Source of the DNA: Pelagicoccus sp.
GTDB taxonomy: Bacteria > Verrucomicrobiota > Verrucomicrobiia > Opitutales > Opitutaceae
Direction of reading: 5' to 3'
DNA: 64,000 nt
Assembly (NCBI GenBank): GCA_028284635.1
Contig: JANQRJ010000033.1
Span: forward strand, 58,168-122,167
Both the position numbers and the translations under genes were made by a program. The notes beneath the pieces are model-generated. The model saw only the letters and a program-made list of their open reading frames with translations. It searched no databases and was not told the DNA's origin. This document shows positions 11,732-20,280 of the stretch, one piece after another (position 1 is the first letter of the stretch; the number at the start of each line of letters is the position of its first letter).

Positions 11732-12655
11732 CTAGGGTTCGACGGTAGCCAGTTCGGTACCGTAGACGTTCGAGGAGAGGCCTTCCAACTGGAAGACCTC
11801 CGGCGGCAGATCGACTCCGATAGCAGCGTCGAGCACTTTGAAACGGGTCTTGTTGCGAGTCTTCTCGTCACGAACATCGATCTGGCTGGGAATGCCTTCG
11901 CCGTCGACCCGTTTGAAGGCGATGACGGAGACGGTCTTGGCAAGCGTCTTGTCAGGAGCGTAGATCTCGACTTGAATCAGGGCGTTGAACTCCTCGTCGA
12001 GAAATATCCGAACTCCGGATACGTGGCGTTGCATGAGCTTGTCCTCCTTTGGCGGATACAACCAGAAGACATGCGTGGGACGACTGCGTAGCTTGGTGCG
12101 CCCTTCGTAGACGAAGTTCTGCCAAAAGGCATACGGCATGAGCAGATCGAATACCGTGAAGTCGCTGCCTGCTATGGGCTGGAAATAGCGGTCGGAAGCG
12201 ATCGGTTGAAGGGCATCTCCCGTTGTCGCCTCGCTGTCGCGTTCGACGGCGTTCGCGAACAGTCCGTTCTGTAAAAGCAGACGCTTCACCGCAGCGGGAA
12301 TGATCTGAGCCTGTTCGTCGATTTCGCTTGGTCGCAACGCCAGATCGATGCGAGTCAAAGGACCTTGCTCGGTCATGGTGCCAAGCAGGACTCCCGGTAC
12401 CGTACGGGTCTTCTCTCCGCGCGGCATGATTCGCAGCTGAAAATTGAAGCGGTAGTCGCCGGACAGGCCTAGCCGACGGTAGGCACTCAGGATCTCCCAG
12501 CCCTTTGCTTGGCTGACCTCCTCGCCCAGCGTATCGAGCGGACTAGGACCGTGACGGCGCCGAGCGGAAAGCTCGTCTGGCATGGCTAGAGGGAAAAGCA
12601 AACCGGTAAGCAGAGCGGTCCGTGCGAATCGGCGAAGCTCTACTATTCTACGCAT
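11732..12655 (-). CDS. Secreted protein, possibly LolA-like outer-membrane lipoprotein sorting
   Basis: A 307-residue protein. The N-terminus (MRRIVELRRFARTALLTGLL) looks like a signal peptide, so it probably works in the periplasm or cell envelope. The C-terminal half has the pattern of large LolA/LppX-like half-barrel proteins: HVFWLYPPKEDKLMQRHVSG, then ALIQVEIYAPDKTLAKTVSV and GIPSQIDVRDEKTRNKT, where a strand-rich sheet contacts a lipid. This similarity is an impression. The frame stays open upstream through the secG region but that part is low-complexity shadow sequence; the ATG at 12655 precedes the signal peptide. Oddly this ATG directly abuts the T-run of the secG terminator and lacks a ribosome-binding site. 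Confidence 0.6.
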   Translation of the reverse strand: MRRIVELRRFARTALLTGLLFPLAMPDELSARRRHGPSPLDTLGEEVSQAKGWEILSAYRRLGLSGDYRFNFQLRIMPRGEKTRTVPGVLLGTMTEQGPLTRIDLALRPSEIDEQAQIIPAAVKRLLLQNGLFANAVERDSEATTGDALQPIASDRYFQPIAGSDFTVFDLLMPYAFWQNFVYEGRTKLRSRPTHVFWLYPPKEDKLMQRHVSGVRIFLDEEFNALIQVEIYAPDKTLAKTVSVIAFKRVDGEGIPSQIDVRDEKTRNKTRFKVLDAAIGVDLPPEVFQLEGLSSNVYGTELATVEP

Positions 12656-12702
12656 AAAAAAGGCCGGGCAAACTCCCATGGAGCTTTGTGACCCGGCCAT
12701 TC
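12656..12702 (-). terminator. Rho-independent terminator after secG
   Basis: Read on the minus strand: GGCCGGGTCACAAAGCTCC, ATGG, GAGTTTGCCCGGCC, then TTTTTT. The T-run touches the ATG of the next gene. Confidence 0.8.
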
Positions 12703-12723
12703 GCTGAATGTTTGGAATGCGTC

Positions 12724-13167
12724 CTACTCGACTGGAGCAGTCGGCGTCTCGACAGGGGCTTCTGCTGGAATTTCCTCTGCTGGATCGGCGACTTCGCTTT
12801 CGAGATCGGTCGCGGCTTTTTCCGCTTCGGAGATGAGCTCCTCGACTGGATTCGAAGCGTCGGACGGCTCTTCGGTAGCGAACTCGGGCAAGACTCCCCC
12901 CTCGGCTTCGGCCAGCTTTTGTTCGTGTACCCAAAGGCGGCCGAGGTAGAGGCCGAAGACCAATACGAAGAAGACGATCGCCGTGTTGCGGGTCCACTTG
13001 GAGAGTACGCTTGAGGTTTCAGCTCCCAAGGCCGACTCGGCCATACCACCACCCATCGCAGCTCCGAGGCCGCCATTCTGGCTGCCACGCTGCATGAGCA
13101 CGAGGAGAACCATGAAAATCGAGACGAGGACCAGTACGATGGTGAGAAATCCGGTTAGAAAGTCCAT
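12724..13167 (-). CDS. secG: Preprotein translocase subunit SecG
   Basis: SecG is the small accessory subunit of the SecYEG channel in the inner membrane. The 147 residues show the family pattern: a first membrane helix ([20 protein letters not shown]), the [16 protein letters not shown] loop rich in Gly, and a second helix ([17 protein letters not shown]). The last ~60 residues are a charged, Glu/Pro/Ala-rich tail, longer than in E. coli SecG but common in this kind of bacterium. A terminator follows directly. Confidence 0.93.
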   Translation of the reverse strand: MDFLTGFLTIVLVLVSIFMVLLVLMQRGSQNGGLGAAMGGGMAESALGAETSSVLSKWTRNTAIVFFVLVFGLYLGRLWVHEQKLAEAEGGVLPEFATEEPSDASNPVEELISEAEKAATDLESEVADPAEEIPAEAPVETPTAPVE

Positions 13168-13215
13168 AGAAGCGGAGGAAAATCGAAAATGCGCTCTGGC
13201 TTGTCAAGCCTGCGA

Positions 13216-13285
13216 GTCGGCTTGCCGCCGTGCCGCAGAGAATGGATCAAACAAACGCGGCGCGGCGGCAAGCGCCGGCCCTACA
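13216..13285. repeat. Family C inverted repeat, second copy
   Basis: Arms about 13218-13236 and 13257-13277 pair with a few mismatches. The loop GAATGGATCAAAC is nearly the same as in the copy at 3631-3708, and the right flank is also alike. Confidence 0.75.
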
Positions 13286-13318
13286 TTTTCACCATCTAAC
13301 TAAGTGGGGCTAAGCCGA

Positions 13319-13381
13319 CCAAACTCTTTCGAGTTCGGCTACGAGATCAAAGCTAAGGTAGCCGAACTCGAAAGAGTTTGG
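13319..13381. repeat. 24-bp perfect inverted repeat downstream of parB
   Basis: Arms CCAAACTCTTTCGAGTTCGG... (13319-13342) and exact complement (13358-13381) with a 15-bp loop. It lies 3' of parB on the minus strand, without a T-run. Confidence 0.8.
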
Positions 13382-13417
13382 CCGGCTTTGGTGCAGGCCA
13401 CTAGCCGCGCCCGAGCG

Positions 13418-14356
13418 TCACTCTTCCAGACCGATCTTTTCCAGGATGCGTTGGAGGTCGTCGTTGCCTGCGTACTCGATGAGTATCTTGCCTTTGTTAG
13501 GGCGATGCTTGAGGGCCACGTTCGTATTGAGGTAGGAAGTCATGCGCTTCTCGATATCCTGGATGGCGGCTACCTCGGCGGCCGGGGCCTCTCGGCCAGC
13601 AGCGGGTTTCGTCTTGCCCGTGCGCTTGAGGGATTCGACGAGCGATTCGGTGGCTCGCACGCTGGCGCCTTCTTCGATGATGCGACGGGCAATCAAAGTC
13701 TGCTCGGCCTTGGCTTCCACCCCGAGCAAAACCTTGGCATGGCCGGTGGTAAGCAATCCTGTGGCGAGGTAGCCACGGATCTCTTCCGGAAGCGTAAGCA
13801 GGCGCAGGGAGTTGGCGATGGTGGCCCTGCCTTTGCCAACCCGTTCGGCGACTTGCTCCTGGGTCAGGTCGAAGTCGCGCAAGAGGCTGGCGTAGCCGAG
13901 CGACTCTTCCACCGGGTTGAGATTCTCGCGCTGCAAGTTCTCGATCAGGGCCATCGAGGCCGAGGATGAATCGCCTGCCTCTATGATGCGGGCCGGGATC
14001 TTCGCGAGCTTGAGCTGCCTGAAGGCGCGCCAGCGGCGCTCGCCAGCGACGAGCTGGAACTTGCCGTCGACCTCGCGTACGACGATCGGCTGGATCAGGC
14101 CTTCGCTGCGGATGCTTTCCGCGAGATCGTTGAGCTGGCTTTCCTCGAATTCGCGGCGCGGCTGGTAGGGATTCGGTTCTATTCGGCTAACCGATATCTC
14201 TTGAAAGGCAGAACTGCCGGGCGCCGCAGTGGGAGCGGAGGACGACTTGGCCTGGGCGCTTGTCTTTTTCGCGGCGGCAGGGGCCTTCTTTTTCGCCGCG
14301 TTGCCGGAGATCAATCCAGCCAGGCCTTTGCCAAGTCTTGGTTTCGCTTTCGCCAT
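13418..14356 (-). CDS. parB: Chromosome-partitioning protein ParB
   Basis: ParB binds parS sites near the origin, spreads as a CTP-dependent clamp and works with ParA in chromosome segregation. The 312 residues start with a Lys/Ala-rich stretch (LGKGLAGLISGNAAKKK is the ParB/Spo0J opening), then the N-terminal domain with EPNPYQPRREFEESQL, the CTP-binding GERRWRAFRQL motif, ENLQRENLNPVEE, an HTH domain (EQVAERVGKGRATIANSLRLL) and a C-terminal dimerisation segment. No parA is adjacent; the gene upstream, 6 bp away, encodes a LysM protein instead. Confidence 0.95.
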   Translation of the reverse strand: MAKAKPRLGKGLAGLISGNAAKKKAPAAAKKTSAQAKSSSAPTAAPGSSAFQEISVSRIEPNPYQPRREFEESQLNDLAESIRSEGLIQPIVVREVDGKFQLVAGERRWRAFRQLKLAKIPARIIEAGDSSSASMALIENLQRENLNPVEESLGYASLLRDFDLTQEQVAERVGKGRATIANSLRLLTLPEEIRGYLATGLLTTGHAKVLLGVEAKAEQTLIARRIIEEGASVRATESLVESLKRTGKTKPAAGREAPAAEVAAIQDIEKRMTSYLNTNVALKHRPNKGKILIEYAGNDDLQRILEKIGLEE

Positions 14357-14362
14357 GCTTCT

Positions 14363-14986
14363 CTAGTTCGACTCCTGGGGCACGAAGATCATCTGGCCGA
14401 CCTGGAGCAGTCGCGGATCGGAGATCTTGTTGATGTTCTGGATCCAATCCACTCGCGAGTTGAGCTTCTGGGCAATGCTGGAAATACTATCGCCGGGAGC
14501 CACGGTATAGGGAGTGCCTTCGGTCGGAATGCCTTCGGTGGAAAAGACATTCTTGACGGTGGGATCCGGCGGAGCGATGCCGCTGACGCCTTTGAGAGCG
14601 GAGTTCACCTTCTTGGCGAAGGCATCGACGGTCTTGCCCACGTCGGCCACCACTTCGCGTTTGAGAAGCTCGTCGCGCTTCTCGAGAGCGGCTACCGCCT
14701 GTCTGAGGGCCTCCTCGAGTTGGCTGACCGTGGCAAACTTGGCCAGGTTGCTTTCGGCCGCGCTTTCGTAGGCCGCGACCGTTTCGCGCAGCCGATTGTT
14801 TTCCCGGCGCATGTCCTCGAGCTGGATCGACATCTGCCGTAGACGTTCATCGAGCAGGCGCACGTCCTCCGTGAGGTTCGCGACCTGGAATTGCAGACTA
14901 GGCGCCTGGGCTCGCAAAGCCGTCAAGCCTACGAACAGAGACGCCGCGAGAAGAAACGGGATACGAGATGAGAGGCTGCGCGACAT
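14363..14986 (-). CDS. Exported coiled-coil protein with C-terminal LysM domain
   Basis: A 207-residue protein. The ATG at 14986 gives a signal peptide (SSRIPFLLAASLFVGLTAL). Residues about 30-130 are a predicted coiled coil (VRLLDERLRQMSIQLEDMRR). The C-terminal 45 residues are a LysM domain (PYTVAPGDSISSIAQKLNS ... LLQVGQMIFVP), which binds peptidoglycan. It probably sits in the periplasm on the cell wall. The gene lies 6 bp upstream of parB on the same strand, so the two are co-transcribed; no functional link to chromosome segregation is evident. Confidence 0.8.
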   Translation of the reverse strand: MSRSLSSRIPFLLAASLFVGLTALRAQAPSLQFQVANLTEDVRLLDERLRQMSIQLEDMRRENNRLRETVAAYESAAESNLAKFATVSQLEEALRQAVAALEKRDELLKREVVADVGKTVDAFAKKVNSALKGVSGIAPPDPTVKNVFSTEGIPTEGTPYTVAPGDSISSIAQKLNSRVDWIQNINKISDPRLLQVGQMIFVPQESN

Positions 14987-15053
14987 GGGAACGATGCTGG
15001 GAAAATCTTTTTTCGAAAACAAGAGTTTAGAGCGGCCGCGACGCTCCAACCTT

Positions 15054-16031
15054 CTATCTCGCCTCTTTGACCAGCGGCATCATCGGTCGAGACTCGAGCA
15101 CGATGCCGAAAGGCAGAGGAAAGCCGCGAAGGAATTCCTCGGCCGACATCAGTCGGCCGCCAGGACGCTGTAGTTGCTTGAACACGACAGCGCCTTCGCT
15201 ACAGGCGACGAGCAGACCGTCCTCTTCCATTCCGAGAACCTCTCCAGGCAATCCGCTGCCGGGTTCGCTGGAAACGAAAACCTGACCGACCTTGATCGCC
15301 ACGTTGCTGAACGAAAACCGAGCGCCTGGCCAAGGGTACAGTCCATTGATTCGCCGAGCCAGAGCCGGGGCGGCAACGCGAAAATCCATCTCGCCGTCGC
15401 TCTTGTCGAGCTTGCGCACGTAGCTGGCGGCCGCATCGTCCTGGGCGGATGGCTTGGCTTCGCCGCTGTGCACCAGCGGCAAACAGCGTTCCAGCAAGGC
15501 GGGACAGACGGCAGCTAGCTTGTTCTCCACAGCGAGAGCCGTATCGAATTCGTCGATACCAACCTTCTCCACATCCAAAATCGGACCGGCATCCATCTCT
15601 TTCACCAGTCGCATGAAGGATACGCCCGTTTCGGAGTCTCCATTGACGACCGCGGACTGGATAGGCGAGGCCCCTCGGTACTTGGGCAAAAGCGACGTAT
15701 GCAGGTTCCAAGCGCCTAAACGGGGAACGGCGATCAGCGCTTCGGAAAGCATGTGCCCGTAGGCCATTACGAGAATGGAGTCCGGCTTGAGAGCCTCGAT
15801 CTTCAAACGCGACTCGACATCCAGTTTCTCCGGCTGAAAGACCGGCAGGTCATGGGAGAGGGCCCAGGATTTGATCTCGTTCGGGGCGAGCTTCTTGCCA
15901 CGACCCCGAGCTCGATCCGGCTGCGTATAGACCGCGAGGATCTCGATGGAGCCGCATTTTCCACTGCGGATCGCTTCCAGCCCGGGCAAGGCTATCGGGT
16001 CGGAACCCATGAAAATCAGTCTATGAGTCAT
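15054..16031 (-). CDS. fmt: Methionyl-tRNA formyltransferase
   Basis: Fmt formylates Met-tRNAi with 10-formyl-tetrahydrofolate to start translation. 325 residues, usual length. N-terminal formyltransferase domain with VYTQPDRARGRGKKL, the catalytic block AWNLHTSLLPKYRGASPIQ (Asn/His), and GVSFMRLVKEMDAGPIL; C-terminal OB-like tRNA-binding domain with ALARRINGLYPWPGA. No def gene is adjacent; it lies between the LysM-parB pair and der on the same strand. Confidence 0.96.
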   Translation of the reverse strand: MTHRLIFMGSDPIALPGLEAIRSGKCGSIEILAVYTQPDRARGRGKKLAPNEIKSWALSHDLPVFQPEKLDVESRLKIEALKPDSILVMAYGHMLSEALIAVPRLGAWNLHTSLLPKYRGASPIQSAVVNGDSETGVSFMRLVKEMDAGPILDVEKVGIDEFDTALAVENKLAAVCPALLERCLPLVHSGEAKPSAQDDAAASYVRKLDKSDGEMDFRVAAPALARRINGLYPWPGARFSFSNVAIKVGQVFVSSEPGSGLPGEVLGMEEDGLLVACSEGAVVFKQLQRPGGRLMSAEEFLRGFPLPFGIVLESRPMMPLVKEAR

Positions 16032-16193
16032 AAGCGGAGCGTTTGAGAAACCAAGCTAATGTTGCCGTGAAGGCGTATTTGTCACGCGAATACTGTTCGA
16101 TTCTGCATTGTAACGCGCAGGCCTCGTTGCGAGGGCCCAGGGCCATTCGTTTCATTCGCTTCCACAACCTGGTTTCCCCTCTATCCAATTACC

Positions 16194-17603
16194 CTATTCC
16201 TCACGTACGTAGGGATTCTTCTTGTTGATCAGGTCGAATACCATGGGACATCCATCGAGCTCGAATTCGGAGACCAGTCCCGCCTGCAAGAAACGCTTGT
16301 AGGAATCGGCCAGCTTCTTCGCCTGGTTGCAAAAGACCTTGAACTTGTAGGGCCGGTTTCCGACGTGAACCGCGTAGTAGATGCGGAAACGGCGACCGTC
16401 CTTCTTCGGAGCGGGCATGCGCTCGGCGAGCTTGTAGAGCTTGTTGTTCAGTCGACCGGTCGGAATCTTGCGGGCCATGCGCTTGTCGAGCTGGCGGGCG
16501 GATAGCAGGATCTTGTCGATATCGATGCCCTCCTTCGCCGAAACGAAGCGCACTGGCGAACCAGGGGTGAAAAACAGCTCCCGATGGATGCCCTTCTCGA
16601 ATGCGGCTCGGAATTCCTTTTCGGTTTCGAAGCCCGTTATCTCGTCCTTTTCCCAGGCCTTAAGGGCGAGATCCCACTTGTTTACCACAATGACTACCGG
16701 CTTGTTCGCGGCGGTCGCCTCGCCGGCGATCGCCTTGTCCTGATTGGTCGGACCTTCCTTGGCATCGATAACCATGAATACCACGTCGACATTCTTGATC
16801 GCTTCCAGCGAACGCACGCGAGAAAAGTACTCGACCGAGGAGTTGAGCTTGGTCTGCTTGCGGATGCCCGCCGTATCGGTCAGTTGGAAATGCCAGTCCT
16901 CGCCGCGCTTGGACTTCCAGACGAAGGGCATCTCGATCGAATCGCGCGTGGTGCCGGGCACGTCGCTCACGATGAAGCGGTCCGACTGGACAAGGCAGTT
17001 GCTCAGCGAGGACTTGCCGACGTTTGGACGGCCAATGAAGCAGACGCGGATAACCCGCTTGCCGTCGTCCTCCTCTTCCAGAGGAGGACCGACTAGCTCG
17101 TCGCGCAGGGCGAGCACCTGCTTGCGCAGATGGGAAATGCCTCGTCCATGCTCTGCGGATACGAGGTAGGGTTCTCCGAAACCGCAGCGCAGAAACTCGT
17201 CGGATCGAATGGCAGTCGTGTCGGTATCCACTTTGTTCACCACAAGCATAACGCGCTTCTGCGAGCGGCGCAGGCGCTCGGACATCTGCTTGTCCAGCGA
17301 AAGCAGTCCTTCCCGACCGTCGACCACGAAGAGTACCAGGTCTGCCGCATCGATGGAGAACTCGATCTGCCCTTCCACTGCATCGACGATCTTGGCCGGC
17401 GTTTCGCTCGCGCCTTCGACCAGGCCCATGCCGCCGGTGTCCATCAGAGTGTAGCCGTCTTCCAGGTCGCGCGAAACGATGTCGCGCGTCACTCCCGGCA
17501 TGTCGTGCACGATGGATATGCGCTTGCCCGCCAGCCGATTGAAGAGACGGCTCTTGCCGACGTTTGGCCGGCCCACGATTGCCACGTTGAAGTTCATATC
17601 CAA
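16194..17603 (-). CDS. der: Ribosome-assembly GTPase Der (EngA)
   Basis: Der is an essential double GTPase for 50S subunit maturation. 469 residues with two tandem G domains: first with GRPNVGKSRLFNRL, DTGGM and NKVD; second with GRPNVGKSSLSNCL, DTAGIRKQ and NKWD. The C-terminal KH-like domain ends in a basic tail (FKVFCNQAKKL ... KKNPYVRE). It is a single gene with about 160 bp to the downstream fmt gene. Confidence 0.97.
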   Translation of the reverse strand: MDMNFNVAIVGRPNVGKSRLFNRLAGKRISIVHDMPGVTRDIVSRDLEDGYTLMDTGGMGLVEGASETPAKIVDAVEGQIEFSIDAADLVLFVVDGREGLLSLDKQMSERLRRSQKRVMLVVNKVDTDTTAIRSDEFLRCGFGEPYLVSAEHGRGISHLRKQVLALRDELVGPPLEEEDDGKRVIRVCFIGRPNVGKSSLSNCLVQSDRFIVSDVPGTTRDSIEMPFVWKSKRGEDWHFQLTDTAGIRKQTKLNSSVEYFSRVRSLEAIKNVDVVFMVIDAKEGPTNQDKAIAGEATAANKPVVIVVNKWDLALKAWEKDEITGFETEKEFRAAFEKGIHRELFFTPGSPVRFVSAKEGIDIDKILLSARQLDKRMARKIPTGRLNNKLYKLAERMPAPKKDGRRFRIYYAVHVGNRPYKFKVFCNQAKKLADSYKRFLQAGLVSEFELDGCPMVFDLINKKNPYVREE

Positions 17604-17647
17604 ATACTGGTTACAGAAAAATGCTCTATGCGACGAAGACTATTTAG

Positions 17648-17742
17648 GCAAAATCATTGAGGGTAAAATCATTACGCAAGCGTAGATGCAGTGTGTTCGA
17701 TTTCCATCTGACCGATAATGATTTTGCCTCAAATGATTTTGC
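17648..17742. repeat. Family G inverted repeat
   Basis: Left arm 17648-17674 (GCAAAATCATTGAGGG...) and right arm 17716-17742 are near complements (about 24 of 27). Each arm is itself a direct duplication of AAAATCATT. A single arm of the same family lies at 19750-19775, so the Lrp-aminotransferase pair is bracketed by this family. Confidence 0.75.
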
Positions 17743-17751
17743 TGAACGCCT

Positions 17752-18933
17752 TTACTTGCAGTTTTGCGCGAAGCGCTCGATGCGATCGCAGGCCTCCACC
17801 AGCTGGTCGTAGCCAGTAGCGAAGCTGCAGCGCACGAAGCCTTCGCCAAACTCGCCAAAGGCCGGACCGGGAACCATTGCGACCCTCTCATTCTCGAGCA
17901 AACGCTTGGAAAAGGTTTGCGAATCCAGTCCCGTGACCGAGATGTCCGGGAACGCGTAGAAAGTGGCCGCGGGCTTGTGGCAAGCCAGTCCGATTTCGGT
18001 GAAGCGACGCACCACCAGGTCGCGACGACGCTGGTAGGCTTGCTTCATCTTCTTCACCGCTTCGTCGCCATTGCGCAAGGCCTCGACGCCTGCGTCCTGA
18101 GCCACGATGGAAGCGCACATCATCGAATACTGATGCACCTTCATCATCGCTTCCGTGATGGCGGCCGGAGCGCAGGCATAGCCGAGTCGCCAGCCGGTCA
18201 TGGCCCAGCCCTTGGAGAAGCCGTGCAGAAAAATGGTGCGGTCCCGCATGCCGGGAAACGTCCCGATGCTCACGTGTTCGCCCTCGAAGGTCATCTCCGC
18301 GTAGATCTCGTCGCTGATTACCAGGAGGTCCTTCTCCACGGCGAACTTGGCGATTTCCTCCAGCTCGGCCCTCTCGGCGACGCCACCAGTAGGGTTGCAA
18401 GGCAGATTGATCAGCAAGACCTTGCAGCCGGGCTGCCAGGCGTCCCTTACCGCCTGAGCCTTGAGCGTGAAGGCGCTGTCGGCCTCCGTCTTGATCGGCA
18501 CGCCAACCCCGTGAGCGAGCATGACGGTCGGGTGATAGGAGACGAAACAGGGATCCTGATAAAGCACCTTGTCCCCAGGATTGAGAACCGCCCTCAAGGC
18601 GATGTCCATCGCCTCGGAAACGCCGACGGTAACCAACACTTCGCTGTGCGGATCGTATTCCAGATCGAAGTTGCGCTCGACGTAGGAAGAGATTTCGCGC
18701 CGCAGCTCGATCAAGCCGAGATTCGACGTGTAGTGAGTGCGCCCCTTCTCCAAGGAGTAGATAGCCGCCTCGCGAATGTGCCAGGGAGTGGTGAAGTCCG
18801 GCTCGCCAATGCCTAGCGAGATGACGTCCTTCATCGCCGCCACCAGCTCGAAGAAGTCGCGGATTCCCGAACGAGGGAGCCCGATAACATGATCGGCGAT
18901 GAAACGGTCTTGGTCCTGAGACATGGTATGCAT
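17752..18933 (-). CDS. Class I/II PLP-dependent aminotransferase
   Basis: A 393-residue fold-type I aminotransferase of the aspartate/aromatic (PatA/MalY-like) group. Visible: SLGIGEPDFTTP, HYTSNLGLIELR, the PLP-contacting NLPCNPTGG, SDEIYAEMTFEG and the Schiff-base Lys in FSKGWAMTGWRLGY, then a substrate-carboxylate Arg region GFVRCSFATGYDQL. The exact amino acid is not clear from sequence. Start may be M1 or M4 (MSQDQDRF). It lies about 90 bp downstream of an Lrp/AsnC regulator on the same strand, which suggests amino-acid-responsive control. Confidence 0.92.
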   Translation of the reverse strand: MHTMSQDQDRFIADHVIGLPRSGIRDFFELVAAMKDVISLGIGEPDFTTPWHIREAAIYSLEKGRTHYTSNLGLIELRREISSYVERNFDLEYDPHSEVLVTVGVSEAMDIALRAVLNPGDKVLYQDPCFVSYHPTVMLAHGVGVPIKTEADSAFTLKAQAVRDAWQPGCKVLLINLPCNPTGGVAERAELEEIAKFAVEKDLLVISDEIYAEMTFEGEHVSIGTFPGMRDRTIFLHGFSKGWAMTGWRLGYACAPAAITEAMMKVHQYSMMCASIVAQDAGVEALRNGDEAVKKMKQAYQRRRDLVVRRFTEIGLACHKPAATFYAFPDISVTGLDSQTFSKRLLENERVAMVPGPAFGEFGEGFVRCSFATGYDQLVEACDRIERFAQNCK

Positions 18934-19023
18934 GGTTTTGGTCAGCGTTCGAAAAAATCGGAAAAGCGGCCTGACAAACGTCGCAGCCGCTCGGAGGATA
19001 ATGGAAACGTATCCACTCTCCCG

Positions 19024-19506
19024 TTACGGAGAAACCGCAAGCCGGCCCTTGTCTTCCGCAGGTTGCTCGATGAGATACCCCTGCTCCTTGTAGGCCCGCA
19101 ACATGAAGTGGGTCGCAGTCGAAAGAACGCCTTCGATAGTGGAGAGCCGCTCCGAAACGAAGCGAGCGACCTTGTGCAGCGAAGCGCCCTTCGCCACGAC
19201 CAGCAGGTCGTAGCCCCCGGACATCAGGTAGCACGATTCCACTTCGTCGAAACGGCTGATGCGCTGGGCCAGCCGATTGAAGCCCCCGTCGCGCTCCGGA
19301 GTTATCTTCACTTCGATCGCTGCCCGCACGGAAACCTCCTCGTCCTGGTCGGGGTTGAGCACCGGTATCCAGCCCAGCAGAAGACCTTTCTCCACAAGCG
19401 CCTTCAGCTGAGCCGTGATCTCCTCTTCGGAGATGCCCAATATCTGGGCCATCTGTCCCTCGTCCAGACGCTCTCCTTCCGCCAGCAGCTTGAATACCTC
19501 ATTCAT
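19024..19506 (-). CDS. Lrp/AsnC-family transcriptional regulator
   Basis: 160 residues: an N-terminal winged helix-turn-helix (GQMAQILGISEEEITAQLKALVEKG) and a C-terminal RAM domain that binds amino acids (VRAAIEVKITPERDGGFNRL ... SCYLMSGGYDLLVVAKG). Such proteins form dimers to octamers and control amino-acid metabolism. It precedes the aminotransferase on the same strand and is likely to regulate it and itself. Start ATG 19506. Confidence 0.9.
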   Translation of the reverse strand: MNEVFKLLAEGERLDEGQMAQILGISEEEITAQLKALVEKGLLLGWIPVLNPDQDEEVSVRAAIEVKITPERDGGFNRLAQRISRFDEVESCYLMSGGYDLLVVAKGASLHKVARFVSERLSTIEGVLSTATHFMLRAYKEQGYLIEQPAEDKGRLAVSP

Positions 19507-19749
19507 CGTGACGCAGCACTGTGCAGGCTTGCTGGAAGAGATCCAGCCGGAAATTTCGCTGCCTCGATGACACCGGATCCATGACCAGCCAAGTAGCCGA
19601 TCTCGATAGAGATTGGATCAAGCTCGACTCACTTCAGTGGCAATATCCCCACCTGAGCACAATCAAACAAACTGTCCTGCGCTCGCCGAGCCAGATATCG
19701 ATTTCGCAAAAGAGCTCCTGTAGCCGCTCCGCTTGAGAGGATGGAGAAA

Positions 19750-19775
19750 GCAAAATCATTGAGGGCAAAATCATT
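19750..19775. repeat. Family G single arm
   Basis: GCAAAATCATTGAGGGCAAA... matches the arm at 17648 with one difference over 25 bases. It lies on the other side of the Lrp-aminotransferase pair. Confidence 0.7.
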
Positions 19776-19855
19776 GTTTTTACAGGCAGCGAGAACATGG
19801 TTCATCGATTCGCAGTGCCTACCGGGATACATTTGAATCGCACCGATTCCCGAGG

Positions 19856-19985
19856 GTGCGATTAAAAAGTTGTTCTGGTAGGGACCGATCGCCGAGCGGT
19901 CCGCACTGCCAGATCCTGCACTTCGGCCCGCACGGCGATCGGGCCCTACCTCTGACCATCAGAGGACACACTTTTAATTGCACTC
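19856..19985. repeat. Family E inverted repeat nested in an outer pair
   Basis: Inner arms 19877-19902 and 19925-19950 (GGTAGGGACCGATCGCC... type) pair imperfectly around a loop with AGATCC, as in the copy at 11473. An outer pair (GTGCGATTAAAAAG near 19856 and CTTTTAATTGCAC near 19970) encloses it. Confidence 0.7.
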
Positions 19986-20040
19986 GATTCCCGGCATCCG
20001 GTGAAAACGAACTTGCCAGGAAGCGCTCGGAAACTTTTTC

Positions 20041-20157
20041 TCAAGGTGGATTCAAGACAAAGTTAATAATGCAAGCCTAGACCCCTGGACCGCCCTGCGG
20101 CCACGTCGGCGTAAGAAAGCATTTTAGAAGCGAGACCTGAAAGGGTCTCGCTTTTTT
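20041..20157 (+). ncRNA. tracrRNA of the type II-C CRISPR-Cas system
   Basis: The segment 20041-20063 contains GGATTCAAGACAAAGTT, which matches the CRISPR repeat (GGATTCAAGGCAAAGC) at 14 of 16 positions plus an upstream partial match, so the transcript can pair with the 5' part of a crRNA repeat read from the minus strand. Downstream come short stems (AATGC 20068-20072 with GCATT 20119-20123; CCGCCCTGCGG) and a terminator: stem AGCGAGACCT (20129-20138), GAAA tetraloop, GGGTCTCGCT, then T6 (20152-20157). The RNA may start somewhat further upstream; no clear promoter is visible. It lies about 120 bp before cas9, on the same strand. Confidence 0.88.
20129..20157 (+). terminator. Rho-independent terminator of tracrRNA
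   Basis: Ten-pair stem with GAAA loop followed by six T. A further hairpin (TTGATCGT 20201-20208 / ACGATCAA 20226-20233) lies between this and cas9. Confidence 0.88.
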
Positions 20158-20280
20158 GCTGAGCCATTAAGCAGGGCCGAACCCTAAGCGCTAAGCACCT
20201 TTGATCGTTGAGCTAACTGTATAGCACGATCAATATTCCGGTACTTCACTTAACCAACTCCTCTCCTCCCACAGTCTCCG

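Noticed and set aside
17764..19234. Long frames opposite or out of frame with the aminotransferase and Lrp genes
   Set aside because: Shadows of well-supported genes; no family sequence.
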